A DNA stretch of 64,000 nt, taken from contig BGZK01000719.1 in NCBI GenBank assembly GCA_005406025.1, positions 62,001 to 126,000 of the forward strand. Reading direction: 5' to 3'. A model generated the notes under the pieces. It saw only the letters and a program-made list of their open reading frames with translations. It was not told where the DNA came from and did no database searches. A program made the translations under genes and the position numbers. This document shows, piece by piece, positions 34,488-46,400 of the stretch (positions are counted from its first letter, which is position 1; every line of letters starts with the position of its first letter). Source of the stretch: Eumeta japonica. Its lineage: Eukaryota; Arthropoda; Insecta; Lepidoptera; Psychidae.

Positions 34488-37257
34488 CTTGTCATCACAA
34501 TAGCGCCCGCAATTCTCAAGGGATCGTAATGAATCTCGACATACTTATTCTATAAACTATTACGTTGAACGACTTTAGAGATGAGCTAATTTAGCTAATT
34601 AAATTAGAAAGGTGGCTATTTGAAATTTCGAAAATACTAAAAACGATATTTCAATGGTTTTCAAAATAAGTTTTGAAGGATGAGATTTAGCTCATTTCTA
34701 TAAAAAGCTTTCAATTCTAATTCATTTTTAACTTTTATTTTTATTTAACGTTTACTTAAGCTTATTTGTTTTAATAATAACCTTAAAGTGACGTATTAAA
34801 TTTAGACTAGAAATTTGATTAACAAAAAATTTAAGTTTTATAACTGTTTATAATTTTAATATTCACTGGAATTCGGATGAAAAATCTACGTCTATTTCGA
34901 ATGCCAAATGTCCTTTTTTAAATGGCATGTATTTATCAAGAATTAATTTAACCTTTTCGGAATTTTAATCACATATATCCCAAAATTCTATGTTGAAAGG
35001 TTTTCTGAAAACAAATAGTAAACTACTTCATCTGTTTAAAACTTCTATACATCATATAAATTTGTTAAGGATAAACGTAACACGTCAATTTCATAGAAAT
35101 TTATTTCAGCGTGCGTTTTGATCCTATGTTAGAAAGAAATCCATAATTAATATTTAAAATTTTTTCATTTTGTATGTAATACATAATGAACATAGTCTAA
35201 CATGCTCTTGACCAGTTTTTTAGGGATATATTTGGTCCGCATAGATCAAAATAAGATTAATAATCCGTTCCCATTGCCTCAACTATTCATTCAATCGGAA
35301 TTCATAATTGATAAATCAAACCGATATCGTAAAACTACAAATACGAAAGCGGAACCGAAGGAAAACCTATCACATACTTGCATAACATTATTTGAAATGT
35401 GTTTATCAATTCCGAAATAATCTGATGGATATCATAAAAATTATAAATACTCGAGCAAAGTCAGTGACAAATGCAAGTATTAATATACAAACTTTAAACG
35501 TTAGTCCAAGCTAAAACATGTATCTAAAACCTTGATCTTATTCGGATGAATGTCGCAAAACTTACAAATACGCGAGTGAAATCAGGGACAAATGCAAGCG
35601 AAAAATAATTATATGTTAGTGTGTAATATCAAAATTTATTCATATATTATGTAGAGTAGCATGCACAGATACATTCGTAATTACTAATAAACAAAACATG
35701 TTTATTATTTTATTAGTGTATTCGTTAACAAATAGATGTATATGTAGTTCATTTATGTGTAGTTGCACATCTGTACATTAAAGAAAATAATAAGGAAAGA
35801 AATTAATTAATGCAGCTTATATAATCTACAATAATTTACAGAAATAAATGTGAAAAAGAAATTTTATGAGTGGGCAACTTCAATTTGTACTTGTATTACT
35901 GTTAAAGTATTTAATTAGATTTATAACAATTAAAATTTTGTAAATAGAGGCAGACGTAAATAACATGTACAGTAGTAACTTTTTGATATTTATAACAAAC
36001 ACATGCATTAATAAAAATAATTGTAAAGTACATGTAAATCAAGGGAGTTTCCAACAAAAAATTACTGTCTCAAGTTTCCGGTAATAATGAATATAATAAT
36101 AAGAAATGGAGTCGGTAAAAAGAATCCAAGTTAAAAAATTAAACGAAAAATAAGCCAAGAGACCGATAAAAGACAACCAAAACAGAAAGTAACCCGAAGC
36201 AAAGTTTGAACATTTTAATTTGAAGCTCGCCCGCGCCGTCGCCTCCCAAGTTGTGGTGATCTTTAAATTTTACAAACTGTTTGGGGACCAATGAAAAAGT
36301 CTATTTGTTTTTTAGAGGGTAGAACTTGTATGATATTATATTACTATATTCACTTTATATTTATCAAATTACGTTTCTCTTCATAGAGCATTGCTCATTA
36401 TGATTGCGGTAGTTTTTCTGCCCGCGTTGATGTAGAATATACTTCTACGTCTTTCAAAAATCAGGTGATCTCTTTTCAATTATGATCACAATGCTGAGTT
36501 TATACTAAATAACGATATTAGATTTTAATCCAAATTTACAATAAAAGATATGTCGGAAAACCACTTTCGACTACATAAATGAACCCTTCTCAGATTTTCC
36601 GACTTCATTCTTATTCTAATTGTGCTGGTCCCGCTCTCCTTCATAAAGTCGGTGGGGCTCAACGTTTTTCTGACTTACTGTTCTATTATCTCAATCCCGT
36701 CACGCTATCGGTTACGAAACTGTTTCCAATCTAGGTTCTTTTAAACTCGTCTCCCTTATGAACTTATGTTCATTTCACTAGTGACCCCAATCTTAGTAGT
36801 TTTTAGTCTAAGTATTTCTGATCGATTAATTTCTGAAATGTATCTTTCTTAATTTGAAAAACAAACCTTTTTAAGACTGTTTTAAAATTAGTGCAATCTA
36901 TGTACAAATTTGCAACCCCCATTTTAACCCTTTAAACCCTATGAGTTTAGAACCAGGGATGTTCCTAAACCCTAAAGTTTAGGATTTGATTTTCAAAACT
37001 CTAACACGTATATCACACTCGTTTGTACTCCGTGTTGATGTATGTTTGTACGTTCAGAAAAATTACTACTGTCAACGCCTCGGTGTTTTGATGTCAGATA
37101 TTTGTATGTTCTTTGAATGCATGTGATAATGTATAAAGCATACATTATAATGACATCAGCGTCATTGTCTGCTTCTAGAGATTCCATATGGATAATACCA
37201 AAATAGATGGACTCATTTATTCAGATAAATAAATGTGTTCAGATAAAGACTGACTCC
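33601..37257. other. AT-rich noncoding with microsatellites
   Basis: Contains a (CA)/(CG)n tract at 33985-34004 and the (TA)27 tract at 34430-34484. A palindromic CCTAAACCCTAAAGTTTAGG lies at about 36964-36983. No supported gene; the frame through the TA tract (34296-34529) is an artefact of the repeat. Confidence 0.45.
34430..34484. repeat. (TA)27 microsatellite
   Basis: Uninterrupted TA dinucleotide run of 55 bases, bounded by CC on the left and CGACTTG on the right. Confidence 0.95.
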
Positions 37258-37480
37258 GTGATCAAGCAAACCTCCTCCGCAGACGTTGTGATTTTAGTTG
37301 ACTTTAATGCCCTCCATGTTGAGTGGCTCAAATATACTACCGATCTTGTGGAGATCTATATATAACTTTTCTTTCGGTTATGGCCTGATGTAAGTTGGGG
37401 TAGTCACCCACACGAGTGCCGAATGTGGCCGGCATTATCCTTTCGTTATAGAATCTTCTGCTCATCTCGAATACTAATTT
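37258..37480 (+). mobile_element. LINE endonuclease (EEP) domain relic
   Basis: The frame from 37258 reads SSADVVILVDFNALHVEWL then KYTTDLVE before a stop at 37363-37365. This matches the catalytic GDFNAHHxEWL signature of apurinic-type LINE endonucleases, with G changed to V and the first H changed to L. After a +1 frame change the downstream NFSFGYGLM and VVTHTSA fit the next conserved blocks (FAxxYGLTQL, PTR). The reverse transcriptase is not recognisable, although a 116-codon frame continues to 37773. A 5' or internal LINE fragment, dead by frameshift, stops and active-site changes. Confidence 0.6.
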
Positions 37481-40019
37481 TTATAAGATCACCATTGACA
37501 TTTCACTCGACACGTCAATCGATTGTTCAATTCGGAATGCGGTTCCTGTCACACATCCACTGTAATCAACACGAGCAGCTAAATACCATCTTCGCCACTA
37601 CAAGTCGGCGGATTAGTATAAGCTGCATACCTTCTTTGCATTCTATCTATAGCGACGTGTATAATATATGTAGGACGATCGTAACGTCTGTGCCGCTTCT
37701 ATGCTGTAATAGTCCTATAAATAAGAAATTTGTATATCCGTCTTATATTATAAGTATATTATATATCATATAAATATTATAATAAATATTAAGTCTGTGG
37801 TACCGATAGATGGCAAATATAAATTTTAGTTCAGTAAGACTAAAACGGTTTCCCACTGTACGAAAAAAATTAACAAACCTGGGTGAATGTCATGGCAGTT
37901 GGGGAATCAAATACCGATTTATTTAAAAAGAAGTAAAAATCTTCCTCTAGGTTCTACAAAAAGAAGATGGGCCTGTCTAAGTCTGAGTATATTGACAGAA
38001 TTAGTAAGAAACTAGCACACTCAAAATGCAAAGGATCCCTTGTATTAGTGTCTTTCCAAAACTGTTTAAGGTACTTTTTACCAACTGTCATTTCCATTCA
38101 TATGATGAGAAGATGGTTCGTTAGCCTATACTGCAAAAGTGGAAAACAATTTGTTGGACGCTCTTTTTGTAACAAACTCGATTTTGGGTGATGAAGACAT
38201 CAAACAACAGCTTCAACTCTGACTATAACTTCTTTAACTAAAAACTCTAAAATGTGAATTTCATTGTTTAGGAAACATAAATATCAATGTCTACATCCTT
38301 CTATAACTACAAAACAAAACGATAATTTTACACAAACTTCACTTTTCTTTTCGCTCCTTGAAAATGGAATGTCAAAAAACTTCATTAGTCGGTGATCTGT
38401 CATTACAGGAATACATTTTCAAAATTTCAGCTTTTTATGATTTCGTCTGGGTGTTTGTGAATTATTCAGTAACGACTTAAAATTTGCAATAGTTTTTTAG
38501 GATTACATTAAAATACTAGATTGTTAGATTTTCTGGTCATGTACGCGACCTGCGACCAATAAAAGTAAAAGTCCAACCGTTATCACAAAGTCGTGGTGAC
38601 TTCTAGTCTGTGAAGTGTCTTTATGAAACTTTCCAGTCTGTTCCCGCCTTTAGAAGTACGCGTCCGGATTTTACTCCAACGTGTGTTTTAAGTATCATTG
38701 TGCTGGTTGCGTATTCGTAGAAAGTCAAAAGCTGACTATATGAGTCATATTTATTTGTAAGACTGCACGAAGACTTCGCACAAATATCTTAGAATTATTC
38801 ATAAGTCTTATGATATAACCCTAAATAGTCTCTTCACGTCATTGAGTTTTTTGGAAGTTCTAATTTGATAGGTTATATTCTTTCTATAAATGCTTACCTA
38901 CGTACACACAAGTTTGTCAAATTTAATATTTCCAAAAATTATTAAAAAAAATTCGCCTACTTTTTGTGTATATTCTAATGATTTTACAAAAAATAAAAGT
39001 AATATGAAATGAATTTATTTTACATTCGTAAAAATTTAAATTAGAATTTAACAAGGTTAAATAACGGCATACATTTTAATTCAATTTCAAAACTAAAACT
39101 ATCAATTTTATTTATCATAATGAATTGTATAAATTAATTAATATATAAATAAATGAATTAATCTACCTGAAACCTACTACATTGTTAACATTTTCGATTA
39201 GAGAAGATTATCACAACTCAAAATTAAAACAATTTTAAAATTTCTTCTAAAATTTTCAAATTGAGCTGACATTATTCCTTGATATCTCAACAATACAATA
39301 TTGCATATTCATTGGTCATTAACTAATTAAAAAACTGTATTAGTCAGCCATTGCGCGAAGTTTTGAAAACATGTAATGGCGTCCTAACGATGGCATCTCA
39401 GCCGAATGGGCCGAACGGCGTCCACTCCAGAACCTATCGTTGAGATAATTTATTGATTACCGAACGATATTACTGATTACATTAAAATGAATATATTAGT
39501 ACCACCATTAAAATGAGAGCTCAACTGTCATTTGTAGTCAGCTGAGTGGGAGGGGCTGGTATTCAAGATGTTCCACTATTGCAACAGTCTTGCCCGAACG
39601 ACGAGACGGGTCGCACGTGGAGCGAACTGCCATGTCGAACCATCAAGTTTCTGATTTTAAGTACAGTCAAATATTGGAAATTTTCATTATTTTAATACGA
39701 TTTTCACTGAATTGGACAAATACACCTTTACAAAACAAAAGATTAATTCTTGTTTCATAAATCTAGCCACATATTTTTGACCAAACATGAATACGAAAAA
39801 CCCATCAATCTTTCTTCCTTTAAGCGTAATGTCATCTCCATTCTGTGAATAAACATTCATTGACAGTGTCAAAGTTGTCATTTCTTACTATACTTATCAG
39901 TGCTAGATGCACCTCAATCATAATTTCAATATAAGTCAGATAATCAATATTTGGAACGTTAAAGGTACTTTATGTAGCTTATAAATCCGCAAACGATATC
40001 TGCCAGTGGAGATTGGAAA
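37481..40019. other. Noncoding, possibly with further LINE decay
   Basis: The frame 37423-37773 continues out of the endonuclease relic without recognisable domain. The remainder is AT-rich, with GC-richer patches at 39360-39440 and 39530-39650 (the latter holds GGGTCGCACGTGGAGCG, an E-box CACGTG). No gene supported. Confidence 0.4.
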
Positions 40020-40310
40020 CTCAAACGAAGCTAAAATATTCATAAGGGCGGGCATCGCGATCGGCGCCCGCGCCCGCCCCGGCGATAATAATTACGCGGT
40101 GATATTAAAACTTAATTAAAATTTGTTTATCGCGGCTCGAAAACGATTAAAACTTTAAACGAGACTCCGCCGACGTACACCGCCCAAGGAGATGAGTTTA
40201 TTTGCTTAAATAGTGTTTCGGCGAGATGCAGGCGTCGCGCGTCTGGGCCCCGCCGAGATTGTATCTTGGATATTTTGCTTATACAACCGTAAATAAGTCG
40301 GATTAACCAA
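40020..40310. promoter_or_regulatory. CpG-rich island with homeodomain-like sites
   Basis: GC-rich segments (GGCGCCCGCGCCCGCCCC; GCGTCGCGCGTCTGGGCC) alternate with ATAATAATTACG, ACTTAATTAAAA and ACGATTAAAAC. TAATTA/TTAATT core sites embedded in CpG-rich DNA without an open frame suggest an enhancer bound by homeodomain proteins. No conservation data available; inference. Confidence 0.35.
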
Positions 40311-42157
40311 AATGGCGATCGAGTGACTGAATAATCTTTAAAAATACAGAAAGGTTGGAATTGAATAATTTCTTTCCTAGTTTAACTCGTTTTCCATATA
40401 CCTAGAAAAAGTATCTGAATTATTGACTGAATATTTAAACACTCGAACACAAAGCGTATTCACATCCGATACGGTGGCATTTTAAATGTACTTTAATTTC
40501 GGCAGTGGTGAGCCAGAGACCGATGAGGTCATGTAGGACAGCGACAAGGGATTATTAGGTGTTTTCGGTAACTATAGAAACGTTCGTGTGAAATTCGTAG
40601 AATAAACCTTTATGTCTTATTACGGCTACCGCATTTCTTCGGGAAGACTAAAATAAATATTGTGCTAATGATATCGCATCTTTGGTGATTTCTACATTTG
40701 TACAATACAACTACACGAAAAGAGTCTACAGGGAAATAAGGTACGAAACTGTCATTTACTACGAATCGCAGCGCCTTAGCGAACTATTGTAAATGCCACA
40801 TTTGGCAATAGAAATGAATCGGTATGCAAAAAATACAATACAGGGTTTTATTAAAATTCTAACCAGTTTAATTGTAGCTGTTAACAAATCGAAAAAAGTT
40901 AAAATAGATATGTAAACGAAGAATAAATCATATTTTTAAATAAAAGGCTTATTTTTAACTGATTTTTCTTTTAATTTAATCAGGGAACATAATTATTAGC
41001 TATGGTATTGCTCTTATCCCATGAATGATATCCTATAACCATCTTTTCGCTTTTATCTGTTAATCTTATCGAATTAAAATTCAATTTGTTAGATTAGGGT
41101 TTACAGTGGAAGAGCAGATTCAGGGTCAGCTGCTAGTAGCAGTGTGTGTCTTCCTGTACGGTGCAGATGCGTTTCAATGTGTTGACAAATCATATCTTTC
41201 GGATTCAAAAACTCCTTTCTGATCAATTACTATTTATAACCGATAGATATCGATGACGAAGGTTCTAAAATACATCATAATTAGCTGCTAACTAACCACT
41301 TTTGCTGGACCCGTTAAAATCATACGTTTTTGGAAACAATGGAACATTGAGACACGATTTCAATATATTCATAAAACTAAAATATTTCATTATAAATCAA
41401 ATAAGCAAAAAAGTATGTCTGTGAGAAATAAAAGTGAAATATTTTGTCTTAACTCGTACATTTTATTTGTATTCTGGTATTTAAAATTCTTAATTCCGCC
41501 GTTAAACTTTGTCACAATTAAAATATTATCATTGTCATAATCTAAAAGTATATTACAATATATATTTTTTATAAAAATGACATTTGATTTCCATTCTTTT
41601 AATATATTTTTTTAAATTATTTGCAGTGTCTAACTTAAAAGTTGACAAATCTATTGATGTCACCAAGAAATTAAAGATTATTTTTTCATAAACGTATAGT
41701 ACGTCAACGTTTTAACAATATTTAATATAGCGTAGTACAGAAATAATGAGGTATCGGCAGAGTTATTATATACGTTATGTATATTATTTTTCTCAATGTC
41801 AATGCAAGTAAGTAAAATAAATTTATTTCAATAACGTTTTAGCATAGTAAAACCAAACAGCAAAAACAGTGTATTAATATTAGTAGGTAGTAATAGTTCA
41901 CAATAAAAAGTAAAATTAACATATTTTTTTGATCGAATGTATATATTCGGCGAATGAGGAACGAAGCGATATTTTGTTATAAATGAAGTCATTTTAATTT
42001 TATTTTGTACTCATAAAGTAACACACATGACAATTATATTAAAATTTTCGAATGAATGGTTCGGTGAAATTTTCTCTGGTTGGACTACCTTCATTGCTGT
42101 CATATTCTAAGTATAAAATGATATGTTTATCGAAACTGAAAAAATCTTCAGATTAAA
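40311..42157. other. AT-rich noncoding
   Basis: No supported gene. A small GC patch at 40500-40560 has a 16-codon frame (ATG near 40488) and a donor-like GGTGAGCC, too little to call. Confidence 0.4.
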
Positions 42158-42289
42158 ATGTACTTCAACATCGATTGGGGCCGCGTCATCGACCCGAGCG
42201 TAGCGATTCTGCTTCGTTCGCTGCTAAAAAGTGTAGAGAATTTTCACTTGGAAAATGATTTAAAAGCGACAAATAGTTCGACAGCATAA
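42158..42289 (+). other. Short open frame of 43 codons, coding status unclear
   Basis: ATG at 42158 opens MYFNIDWGRVIDPSVAILLR and runs to TAA at 42287-42289. Its first 23 codons have GC-rich third positions. On the opposite strand an acceptor-like TTCTCTACACTTTTTAG precedes another open frame (QRTKQNRYARVDDAAPIDVE), so either strand could carry an exon, or neither. No domain is recognised on either strand. Confidence 0.2.
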
Positions 42290-42409
42290 TCAACAGTGCC
42301 TTGGACGAAAACCATTAGCACCAGTTAGAAAAAAAGTCTACAATTGACAACTATCGAGACAACAAGCCTGGTGAACAACACGCGAGAGAAATAATAGATG
42401 ACATTATGA

Positions 42410-42670
42410 AATTCAATACGGCCTTCAACGCCACAGCTCTGCGTGGCGGCGCGCCCGCGCATCGGCGCCGGCGCGCGGCAGCATGCGGTAATTATTTATC
42501 ACGTTAAACACGAGTGCGTGGCCGCGTCGCCGGGGACGTTCTTAACCCCTTATTTGAACTTCAACTTGTTTGCTCGCCCGAACTTATCCTGGAATTTATT
42601 GGGTCGCTGTAGCGCCGCGCCGCGGGGACGAACTAGGGAAATTATTCTAACCCCGCACCGATAAAGAATG
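42410..42670. promoter_or_regulatory. CpG-rich island, candidate regulatory element
   Basis: Very GC-rich core (GGCGGCGCGCCCGCGCATCG) next to GCGGTAATTATTTATCACG, then a second core (GCGCCGCGCCGCGGGGACG) next to GGGAAATTATTCTAACCC. A 73-codon frame spans it but shows no domain. TAATTA-type sites flanked by CpG cores resemble the islands at 27360 and 40020. Confidence 0.35.
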
Positions 42671-44953
42671 TGCTAAGTGAGTAACGTCTTTGCGGTTAAT
42701 TTCGCGGATTATTCATTGGTCTCTGGACAAGATTTAGTCACGAGCTTTCTACACAAATGCGCATTATAAATAGAACATTAAATAAAGTAAATCAAAAATA
42801 TAATAAAATAACAAACATTTGTTTGTATGTCCATTTGATTAGGCTAAAACATATTTATGGAACTTGTTCAGCCTCGCAAGTTAAAAAATGGTTTTAATTA
42901 TTTTTCTGCTAGTAACAAATGAATGACGGCGCACTGGATCGGATTAGTTCTAAAAAATCTACAAAGTTTCAAAGCCGCCCAAAAATTGCAATGCTTATCC
43001 ACGTATTAAAATTAATATGATAATTTTTTTTTGCGAACAACTATTGAAGATTTTGCTCTTTTTCTAAACGTCACTTCATATCCAATGAACTATCATATTT
43101 TTGTTAACGATTGCCAGTACTTAAGGGAAAAAATGCAGAAAGTATCTTCATTCGGAATCCCCCTATACGTAAAATCATCGCAATACACGAAATAAATTTA
43201 TTTCGCTGTTGTTCCATAACAATCAAAATCTATTATCGGTCGGCGATCAGTTCAAATTGTGCACTGAATTAACATCAAGTAAATACCAAACTTGGAGCAA
43301 TATCGTAACCGCCTCCAGCTAGGTCTTTGTTGTGCTTTAAGAGTTTCTAGTTTATGTACCAGGAAAATACAAAGCTTGTTTGTTGTACACAAGCGGGCTA
43401 TGCTAATGTACTTACTTCTCGTGCTAATTATTTATAGCGCTACCACTGCTTGTGTAAATGCTGGAATGTATATTTATTTATCTATTACACTTTTAAACAG
43501 AAGCGTATTCTTGTAAGGTTTCGTAGGTTCTCAGTTACAATGTCCCAGCTGGATCACTACATTTTGAAAACGTAGGCATTTAAAAATCTTGTAATTTTAT
43601 AACATCCATTTGTTGGTCCACGTAATTTCTACAACCACTGATAATGTTTCTGTAATTAATTTTATAGTGAAATAAATGCATTATATATATAAATCTCAAT
43701 AAAATCACTATTTGATAAAAAAATGTTTTGTTTTCTTTGAGCTTCTTTCCATACAGACCTTTGTATAAAGTAGATATTTCTTTGTTTGATCATTTAGTTT
43801 TGTTATGAACATTCAATCATCTCTCTGGGATTCAATCTTTACAAAAGATGTTTATATTTTTTAACTTTACTATAAATAAAAATAATCAATCAAATTAAAT
43901 GAAGCATTTTAAAACACAGCTGGAAGAAACTATTGGTAACATAGACAAAATTCGGGTTATTCAATTTCGTCAATATATTATATAATTTGTATAATATGAA
44001 GAATATTTTTAATAATAATATTATTCAAAATTATGAAGCAAATTGTGATAATTATGAAAAAAAATGGTTATACTTTATCCGAAATATAAATTTATGATAT
44101 GCATAGATGCGTAACCTAATAGTAATTTGTCTGTTTCTCCAAAAGGGTTAGAACCGAACATATGTTGAAATTAACTGATATTTTTTTAATTAAAAAAAAA
44201 AGATATAGCTTTAAAAAGATTTTTATGTGAACAACAATCGACTAGACGGTAAATAATACGAATAACTAAAAATGAAGCAAAGTACAACAGCAATAAATTA
44301 TTTGCATACGAAATGAAAATAGCTCGTAACTGCATGCTTTGAATAAAAACGTGACATCGGCAATGAAACAGTCAATTTTATTAAGACGATTATTCTTAAA
44401 CTGTAAAATTAGAATTATATGCAGTCTTTGATTATCTGTTTCAAACTTATTCGTATCAAAGACATTTCCGTCAAACTATTAACAAACTATTAAGAATTCG
44501 AGTTGTACGGTGCAGTACTTGCGCCTCTATCGGTAAGGTCGCATATCATTATATAAAGATACTTGTGGGTAGATTTGTGCAACAAGTCGCTAGTTGCATT
44601 AACTTGGTTGAGAATAACAAGTTAGATCAAGAATATCACGATAATAAGCTTACTATAAGGGTATTCTTAGTAACATTTTTTAACGAGCATTGCCATATTG
44701 AAGCTATTTTAATGAACGTGCAAATTCATCATTTCGGTATTCATTAAATGTAGATCTACACGTGAATTGTTTTATCGTATAATGTATATTATTTTCGTAA
44801 TATGTATTATTTATTGTACTATCTGCTGACATGAGAAAGTATAGGTGGCGCTTTCGGCGCACGTCGACGAGCCGACTGTCAAAGACGTGTGCAGGGATGA
44901 GCGATGGTGTCGTCACTCATCTGCTCTCAAATTAACTGCTCTGATAAATGTTG
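42671..44953. other. AT-rich noncoding
   Basis: No supported gene, RNA or repeat boundary; frames of 60-74 codons at 43292-43516, 44565-44747 and 44704-44916 lack domains. Confidence 0.45.
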
Positions 44954-45008
44954 CCCTCCCTGTCCCGCCCCGCGCCCCGCCCGCGCCGCGCGCCCCCCGC
45001 CGCCGTCG
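44954..45008 (-). other. G-quadruplex-forming tract
   Basis: C runs at 44954-44956, 44958-44960, 44964-44966, 44968-44971, 44975-44978, 44980-44982 and 44993-44998 give, on the minus strand, at least six G runs of 3-4 with 1-3-nt loops. This satisfies the usual G-quadruplex pattern. It sits in a CpG-rich block followed by GTTAATTAGACTCGCG, so a regulatory role is possible. Confidence 0.7.
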
Positions 45009-45090
45009 CACTTGATGTATACTCCATAACGTCCGCAGTTAATTAGACTCGCGTTTCTTCGCTAATGTCTTTTTCATTGCCCCGTTAAAA

Positions 45091-45166
45091 TGATAGCTCA
45101 GGTGGTGTAATGGCCGTTTTAATGACGGAGGTCATTAATCAGACGATCGCGGATTAAAACCTGCGT
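45091..45166 (+). repeat. tRNA-like relic with A box
   Basis: TGATAGCTCAGGTGGTGTAA at 45091-45110 is a good A box, and GCGGATTAAAACCTGCG at 45149-45165 is a weak B box. No functional cloverleaf. Probably a SINE head or tRNA pseudogene. Confidence 0.35.
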
Positions 45167-45256
45167 ACGATTAATCGACATAATTCTTCATGTCTCTAAA
45201 ACTGCCTTAAAATTTTGGATAACAATCTACTGACTGTGAAAGAATGTGTCAAATTA

Positions 45257-45747
45257 TTAGCTTTCGCACGTGGCTCTGCCATCGTGAACGTAGAATGAAC
45301 TACTTCACCTTTGAATCGATGATCTTTCTTCGATCATGGTCCTCGTTCGTTCTCAAATTCAATTCCAGACGCTCTTGATTACGATTCTGGTGTCGATCTT
45401 GACTTCAATATCAATCCCGATTTCTATTACTACCGATCCCGATCATTCGTTGGTATTGATTATTGCACTCCGTGCTTTCATTTTCGTCGGATACCTACTA
45501 TTTTGGACCAAAGAGGGCACTAGATCTTAGGAGTCATTTCAACATTATGACAATCCACAAACTGAATCTTATTCAGATCGGTTTACCGATTACATTACAA
45601 AAGCCGTATATTTTCCCAAATAAAAGTGACTTATGTTATTTCCCGACCGAGTATAGTTTAGCGAAAAATCACGTCGGTTTGTTACTCTGTTTCTGTATAA
45701 AAGAATAAACCTAAAACACACTTTCGCATTTATAATATTATTAAAGT
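45257..45747 (-). mobile_element. Nonautonomous Helitron, minus strand
   Basis: On the minus strand the 5' end reads CTTTAATAATATTATAAATG and CGAAAG, matching the lepidopteran Helitron start. The body contains a GATCGG/GATCGA-rich run and AGTTCATTCTACG. The 3' end is a near-perfect hairpin, CACGATGGC AGA GCCACGTG, followed by CGAAAGCTAA and host T, a valid CTRR end. About 491 bp, without coding capacity; the short frames at 45336-45708 are shadows. It shares its layout with the copies at 30738 and 1391. Confidence 0.65.
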
Positions 45748-46129
45748 GCAGCAGCAAGAGTAGACTAGTAAAAGTAGCATCAGTGGCAACTTTATATAGT
45801 TATAAACATATTATCTATATTAAAGCTTATGAACGGATTCAAGTCATAACAGAAATAAGTGTGGTGGTAAATATACAATTCTGTATCTTACAATTACAAA
45901 TATTATTATGTTTTGAAGCCTTATATTAGATTTGGAAATAGCATTGTTTCTACTGTTGTTTAATTATTTTTAAAAATGATAATTCAAACTTTGGGTATAT
46001 TTCTGCTCTTCCACATACACAAATAGCCTCATACACCGAGCACCGCCGAGAGGCGAAACTCCACAGTCACCATTCCGCCGTAAACAAGTCAGGTTTAACC
46101 GCAAAAGGAGCTAAGTTTCAGACAAAAGA
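45748..46129. other. AT-rich noncoding, nothing recognised
   Basis: No frame, RNA or repeat recognised. Confidence 0.45.
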
Positions 46130-46400
46130 AAGTGCAGCTGCGTGTGTGCCCCTAATTTATACGTATGACGCCTGGTCCCCTGGACCCAGGGAGCTCTTGT
46201 TTGAAACGTCGCGTGTCCTGGCGAGGGACCGCCTCGCTCGACACTACTTAATATTTAGAAACAACTTTTTTTCGGAGTAACTTATACGCAAACAACGGTT
46301 TATTTAACACTAGATATGCTTCGAACGGAGCGGCGGCCGTTCAGCGATAAACGGCCGAGCTTCGAACCCGAAGGGATCGGTTTCCGGATCCGAAAAACAC
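46130..46400. promoter_or_regulatory. CpG-rich island with hairpin
   Basis: Contains CCCCTAATTTATACG, a partial palindrome CCTGGTCCCCTGGACCCAGG and, at 46334-46357, an 8-bp perfect hairpin CGGCCGTT/AACGGCCG. CTTCGAAC is repeated on both sides of the hairpin. No convincing frame. Candidate regulatory element. Confidence 0.35.

Noticed and set aside
34296..34529. 77-codon frame with a YIYIYI run
   Set aside because: Produced by reading through the (TA)27 microsatellite.
36920..36985. CCCTAAA/TTTAGG words resembling telomeric repeats
   Set aside because: Insect telomeres use tandem TTAGG; here there are only isolated words and a short palindrome, no tandem array.
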